Part shown: piece after piece, positions 63,192-64,000 of the stretch
Numbering within the stretch: position 1 is the stretch's first letter
How the letters are laid out: every line of letters starts with the position of its first letter
DNA from: Platanthera guangdongensis
Taxonomy: Eukaryota; Streptophyta; Magnoliopsida; Asparagales; Orchidaceae
Direction of reading: 5' to 3'
Length of the DNA stretch: 64,000 nt
Assembly (NCBI GenBank): GCA_039583875.1
Contig: CM077155.1
Coordinates: 11,015,046-11,079,045 of the forward strand
Program-made: the position numbers and the translations under genes
Notes under the pieces: model-generated
Told to the model about the DNA's origin: nothing
Seen by the model: only the letters and a program-made list of their open reading frames with translations
The model's database searches: none

Positions 63192-64000
63192 TGTAACATC
63201 TTAGTTTTCTGGACTTTAGGCTTTGGGAGTTACCGAGCGACGGTAGGTCGCTATCGCCGGTGGTAGCCTTCTTGCGTCGAGTTGAAGGCGTTGAGTGGAA
63301 GGCATCGAGTGGAAGGCGTCGAGTGTTAAGTGTCAAGTGGCAGCGTCGAGTGGTAGCGCACGTCGTTAGATAATTATCGCTCGACGGTAGCCCAATTCGT
63401 CCAGTCGAATGCATCGAGACAGAAGCATTGAGTGAGCTACCACGCAGCGATATTGCTACTGTCGGCGGTAGTGCTGCATTATTTATGAACGATGGCTTGG
63501 GAAGTTATCGTTGTGCAGTAGGTAGCTACCGCCCGGCGGTAGCATTCTGGAGCAGTTTCGTAACGACTGAGTTTAGGCTATCAGATCCTTCTTGAGACAT
63601 AATCCTATGGCCAAGGACACTCCGTCCAAGAGGCTTAAGTAAGGCTGAAGGGTTGTCTTTCCCTCATTCTATTCTTTTGAGTGGAGTTAGGGTTTGAGGG
63701 AGAGGGTTTTGGAGGAGGAAGAAGAAGGACTTTCTCCGCCATTGGCGAAGCTCTGAACCTCCGTTTGTCGAACCGAGGCCAGATCTGTGGAGAAGACTTG
63801 AAGGCACACACTTTCATTCATGCAAAGCAAGATCTCCATGGCTAGGAAGAGGAGTCGTAAGGTAACGACACTTCTGATCTCGGTTTTTAGGATGCGTGCA
63901 TGACATCCATTTTATTCTCGCTTACTTTCAAGCATTTAGGCTCTGGATCTCTCAAATGAGAGGGATTTGGGCTGTCATGGTTCAAGAGGAGCAACCGGGT
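63192..64000 (+). repeat. 3' LTR of H (runs off the window)
   Basis: Starts TGTAACATCTTAG. Contains palindromic words around CTACCGCC/GGCGGTAG (a perfect example at 63521-63539, GCTACCGCC C GGCGGTAGC; others near 63230-63265, 63373-63392 and 63446-63470) and a short GTCGAGTGGAAGGC minisatellite (63274-63360). The right end is not in the window. Confidence 0.78.

Noticed and set aside
1..64000. Host genes, tRNA or rRNA genes
   Set aside because: I found no cloverleaf, rRNA word or non-transposon protein family that I could support; initiator-tRNA-like words are primer binding sites.

Overview
The window is intergenic heterochromatin from a flowering plant. I find no host gene, tRNA or rRNA that I can support; almost everything is LTR retrotransposon. 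The plant assignment rests on element types: Sirevirus-type copia, Athila-type and chromovirus gypsy, a Tat-like gag with a separate 'Transposase_28'-like gene, and initiator-tRNA-Met primer sites (TGGTATCAGAGC-like). The extra-ORF family of the Sireviruses reminds me of Lamiales genomes such as Gesneriaceae, but that is recollection, not evidence.

Left part (1-17.1 kb): older, scrambled debris. It holds the 3' end of an Athila-type element (G1: accessory ORF, spacer, polypurine tract, 3' LTR ending at 4108), a relic LTR of the copia family D (5330-6234), and a decayed Tat-like region (7.2-17.1 kb). That region has a 98-bp tandem array in alternating A/B units, a minisatellite, a TATA-led intron-containing gene on the plus strand, a second tandem array, a gag fragment on the minus strand and a 520-bp direct duplication.

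Right part (17.1-61.8 kb): a stack of five retrotransposons, each inserted in the one before. E (Sirevirus, +, 5'-truncated, 17135-61787) contains A (Sirevirus, +, 22852-59925, target duplication GTTTG). A contains B (chromovirus gypsy, -, 31624-56195, duplication GCACA) inside its extra ORF. B contains C (Sirevirus-like, +, 39037-55012) inside its 5' LTR, and the right junction of C has been deleted. C contains D (copia, -, 44686-52150, duplication GAGCT) inside its extra ORF. E itself seems to lie in an Athila-type LTR (61788-about 62705), followed by a chromovirus fragment and the start of its 3' LTR (62706-64000).

Points of biological interest: (1) the three Sirevirus-type elements share a third ORF after pol whose N-terminal domain matches, in motifs and spacing, the accessory ORF of the Athila-type gypsy relic; (2) in A and E this ORF has a TATA box about 150 bp upstream of its ATG; (3) each Sirevirus-type element carries its own short palindromic motif, clustered in the LTR and again in the spacer before the third ORF; (4) C has LTRs, primer site, gag and third ORF but no pol, so it looks non-autonomous; (5) in D the two LTRs differ largely by small indels, which makes its frameshifts suspect as assembly errors. 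All coding regions except perhaps those of D are visibly broken.
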